This document shows positions 6,575 to 7,971 of a stretch of 7,971 nt of DNA, in pieces. Location of the stretch: positions 1 through 7,971 of the forward strand of contig CAZSRC010000032.1 of NCBI GenBank assembly GCA_964609365.1. Reading direction: 5' to 3'. The translations under genes and the position numbers were made by a program. The DNA comes from GCA-002840305 sp964609365. GTDB lineage: Bacteria; Patescibacteriota; Patescibacteriia; Patescibacteriales; UBA12465. Position 1 is the stretch's first letter, and each line of letters begins with the position of its first letter. The notes beneath the pieces were generated by a model. That model was not told the DNA's origin. It searched no databases and saw nothing but the letters and a program-made list of their open reading frames with translations.

Positions 6575-7297
6575 ATGATTGAAATAATTAATTCACTTAT
6601 AAGTAATAATAATACTCCAATAGTAGCATCTTTTCTATTAGGTATTTTAATGGCTATTAGTCCCTGTCCCCTAGCTAGCAATATTGCTGCAATAGCTTAT
6701 ATCTCCAAGCGAGCCAATAATATTAGAGTAGTCTTATTGGATGGTATTTTTTACACTCTTGGTAGGTTATTTAGCTACACCCTGGTAGCAAGTCTGATAT
6801 ATTTTGGCTTATCTGGTTTTAAAATTGCTAAATTTTTACAAACATGGGGTGATAAAATTATTGGCCCAATCTTATTAATTATTGGATTTAGCATGTTAGG
6901 GTTAATAAAAATAAATATAAGAATTATAAAATCAAATTATTTTGAAGGTCTTAAAGAAAAATTAGCAAAAAGTGGCTATCTAGGATCTTTTTTATTAGGA
7001 ATAATTCTAGCTCTAGCATTCTGTCCCTATAGTGGTGTGCTATTTTTTGCGATATTAATACCAATGATTCTTAGTTTAAAAGAAGGTCTTTTATTAGCAC
7101 CAATTTTTGCCATTGGAACGGGATTACCGGTAATACTTTTCTCATTTATTATTGCTTTTAGTTTCCAGAAATTAGGAAAATATTTTAATGCCATCAAAAA
7201 AATAGAAAAGATTATCAGATATTCAACGGCATTTATTTTTATAATAATTGGTATTTATTATACTTATTTTTTATTTAAATATTTAATTAATTTATAA
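6575..7297 (+). CDS. arsG: ArsG-family, CcdA/DsbD-like membrane protein
   Basis: This encodes a 240-residue membrane protein with six predicted spans (about 15-42, 56-80, 94-114, 136-162, 165-195 and 215-236). It belongs to the LysE/DsbD/CcdA-like superfamily and carries the ArsG hallmark SPCPLASNIAAIAYIS (29-44). ArsG is described as an efflux permease for aminobenzyl-type arsenicals working with ArsE and ArsF. It also keeps one cysteine in span 1 (C31, in SPCP) and one in span 4 (C150, in AFCPYSG), the positions of the electron-transferring pair in CcdA/DsbD. It could therefore pass electrons from cytoplasmic thioredoxin to the exported CYSC domain as well as, or instead of, exporting a substrate. 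The gene starts one base after the arsF stop with no Shine-Dalgarno motif, so translational coupling is likely. Confidence 0.82.
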   Translation: MIEIINSLISNNNTPIVASFLLGILMAISPCPLASNIAAIAYISKRANNIRVVLLDGIFYTLGRLFSYTLVASLIYFGLSGFKIAKFLQTWGDKIIGPILLIIGFSMLGLIKINIRIIKSNYFEGLKEKLAKSGYLGSFLLGIILALAFCPYSGVLFFAILIPMILSLKEGLLLAPIFAIGTGLPVILFSFIIAFSFQKLGKYFNAIKKIEKIIRYSTAFIFIIIGIYYTYFLFKYLINL

Positions 7298-7302
7298 AAA
7301 TT

Positions 7303-7410
7303 ATGCCACATTCAACATTCTGTAAAACCCTGAAAGGCTTAAAAAAAGAAAATAATATAAAAATTATAAAAAAAATAATAAAAGAAAATTATGAAAAAAA
7401 TATTTTTTAA
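7303..7410 (+). CDS. Possible 35-residue ORF between arsG and the thioredoxin-CcdA gene
   Basis: An ATG five bases after the arsG stop opens a 35-codon frame ending in TAA, overlapping the start of the next gene by 20 bases. The product would begin MPHSTFCKTLKG and be rich in Lys and Ile, with one Cys. I recognise no family. For it: it fills the one otherwise loose spacer in a tight operon, and its arrangement mimics coupled genes. Against it: short open frames arise easily in A-rich DNA, and the second half is little more than AAA, ATA and AAT codons. It may be noise or a decayed remnant. Confidence 0.2.
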   Translation: MPHSTFCKTLKGLKKENNIKIIKKIIKENYEKNIF

Positions 7411-7971
7411 AAAAATACTAATATTTGTTTTTTTATTTCTATTTACTTTTAGTTTTTCAACAAACAAAGTAGATGCGCAAGACAAAGAAATAAAAACAGA
7501 TAAAGCAATTAAAATAACACTTTTTAGTAGTCCAGCTTGCCCTCATTGTTTAGCGGAAAAACAATTTTTAAAAGAATTAAAAAAAGATTATCCTGGTATA
7601 ATAATAGAGGAATATGAGTTTTCAAAGAATATTGATCTAGCTAATAAATTTTATCGGGAGTATCAAGTTCCTAAAAATCAACAAGGATTAATTCCGGCCA
7701 GCTTTATTAATGATACTTTTTTTATTGGCTTTAGTGATGGAATTAAAAAAGATATTGAAAATAAAATAGCTGGAATAGAAAGTGTTAAAAGCAATAAAAA
7801 TATCAAACTTCCATTTATTGGAGAGATTGATGTTTACAAATATTCTTTACCGACATTAGCTATTGTGCTTGGAATAGTTGATGGTTTTAATGTTTGTTCT
7901 CTTGGAGCATTAATTATTATACTCGGACTAGTTATGGTTTTGAGATCAAGAAAGAGAATTTTATTTTTAGG
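7391..7971 (+). CDS. Exported thioredoxin-CcdA/DsbD-like fusion (3' end outside window)
   Basis: The reading frame is open from the ATG at 7391 to the window edge, giving the first 193 residues of a larger protein. Residues 1-29 form a signal peptide (FKKILIFVFLFLFTF core, probable cleavage after VDA). A thioredoxin/glutaredoxin-like domain follows, with SSPACPHC (C50, C53) after the first strand and a cis-proline loop LIPASFI (P102). After a linker, a membrane domain starts near residue 152 with GIVDGFNVCSLGALIIILGLV; C169 sits where CcdA-like relatives have NPC in their first span. The remaining spans should lie beyond 7971. Such fusions move reducing equivalents across the membrane to extracytoplasmic thiols. 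It follows arsG by 93 bases on the same strand and probably belongs to the operon. The catalytic domain is clear; the partner and whether it acts on arsenicals or on general oxidative folding are not. Confidence 0.85.
   Translation, partial: MKKIFFKKILIFVFLFLFTFSFSTNKVDAQDKEIKTDKAIKITLFSSPACPHCLAEKQFLKELKKDYPGIIIEEYEFSKNIDLANKFYREYQVPKNQQGLIPASFINDTFFIGFSDGIKKDIENKIAGIESVKSNKNIKLPFIGEIDVYKYSLPTLAIVLGIVDGFNVCSLGALIIILGLVMVLRSRKRILFL

Noticed and set aside
7318..7340. CCT-GAA-AGG mini hairpin after arsG considered as a terminator.
   Set aside because: The stem is three base pairs with no following U-tract, far too weak, and the next gene follows closely on the same strand.

Overview
This is a very AT-rich window with closely packed genes. 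It most resembles a streamlined, small-genome bacterium of the Patescibacteria/CPR kind. That placement is an inference: it rests on the shortened UvrA and UvrC, short spacers, start codons without Shine-Dalgarno motifs, and A/T-biased codons. The standard bacterial code fits: TGA occurs once, as the uvrC stop, and never in frame inside a gene. No tRNA, rRNA, CRISPR array, IS element or transposase gene is visible.

Left half (minus strand, 14-4221): three genes read leftward, uvrA, then uvrC 7 bases later, then a tspO-family membrane protein gene. UvrA and UvrC are the damage-recognition and dual-incision proteins of nucleotide excision repair; uvrB is not in the window. Both proteins are smaller than usual. 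UvrA lacks the roughly 100-residue insertion domain of signature domain I. UvrC stops straight after its RNase H-like nuclease domain, without the C-terminal (HhH)2 domain and without a recognisable UVR motif. A good candidate promoter for tspO spans the uvrC stop codon.

Middle (4222-4429): a 208-base divergent control region. Toward the right it holds a near-consensus sigma-70-type promoter (TTGACC, 17-base spacer, TATAAT), followed by a perfect ATCAAT/ATTGAT inverted repeat at the expected transcription start. Toward the left it holds a GC-containing inverted repeat close to the uvrA start.

Right half (plus strand, 4430 to the end): a tight operon that looks like an arsenical/metalloid-responsive thiol-redox system. 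In order it encodes an ArsR/SmtB repressor with a CVC metal-site motif, an 80-residue cytoplasmic mini-thioredoxin (CPNC), a COG0701 (ArsP-type) permease with a CSC motif, an ArsF-family thioredoxin-like lipoprotein (CYSC), an ArsG-family CcdA/DsbD-like membrane protein, a possible 35-codon ORF, and the start of an exported thioredoxin-CcdA fusion (CPHC) cut by the window edge. A working model is that the repressor releases the promoter when it binds a thiophilic metalloid. Reducing power then passes from the cytoplasmic thioredoxin through the ArsG/CcdA-like membrane proteins to the exported thiol domains, while one or both permeases expel the product. The roles of ArsF and ArsG are known from organoarsenical systems; the electron-relay model and the substrate here are inference.
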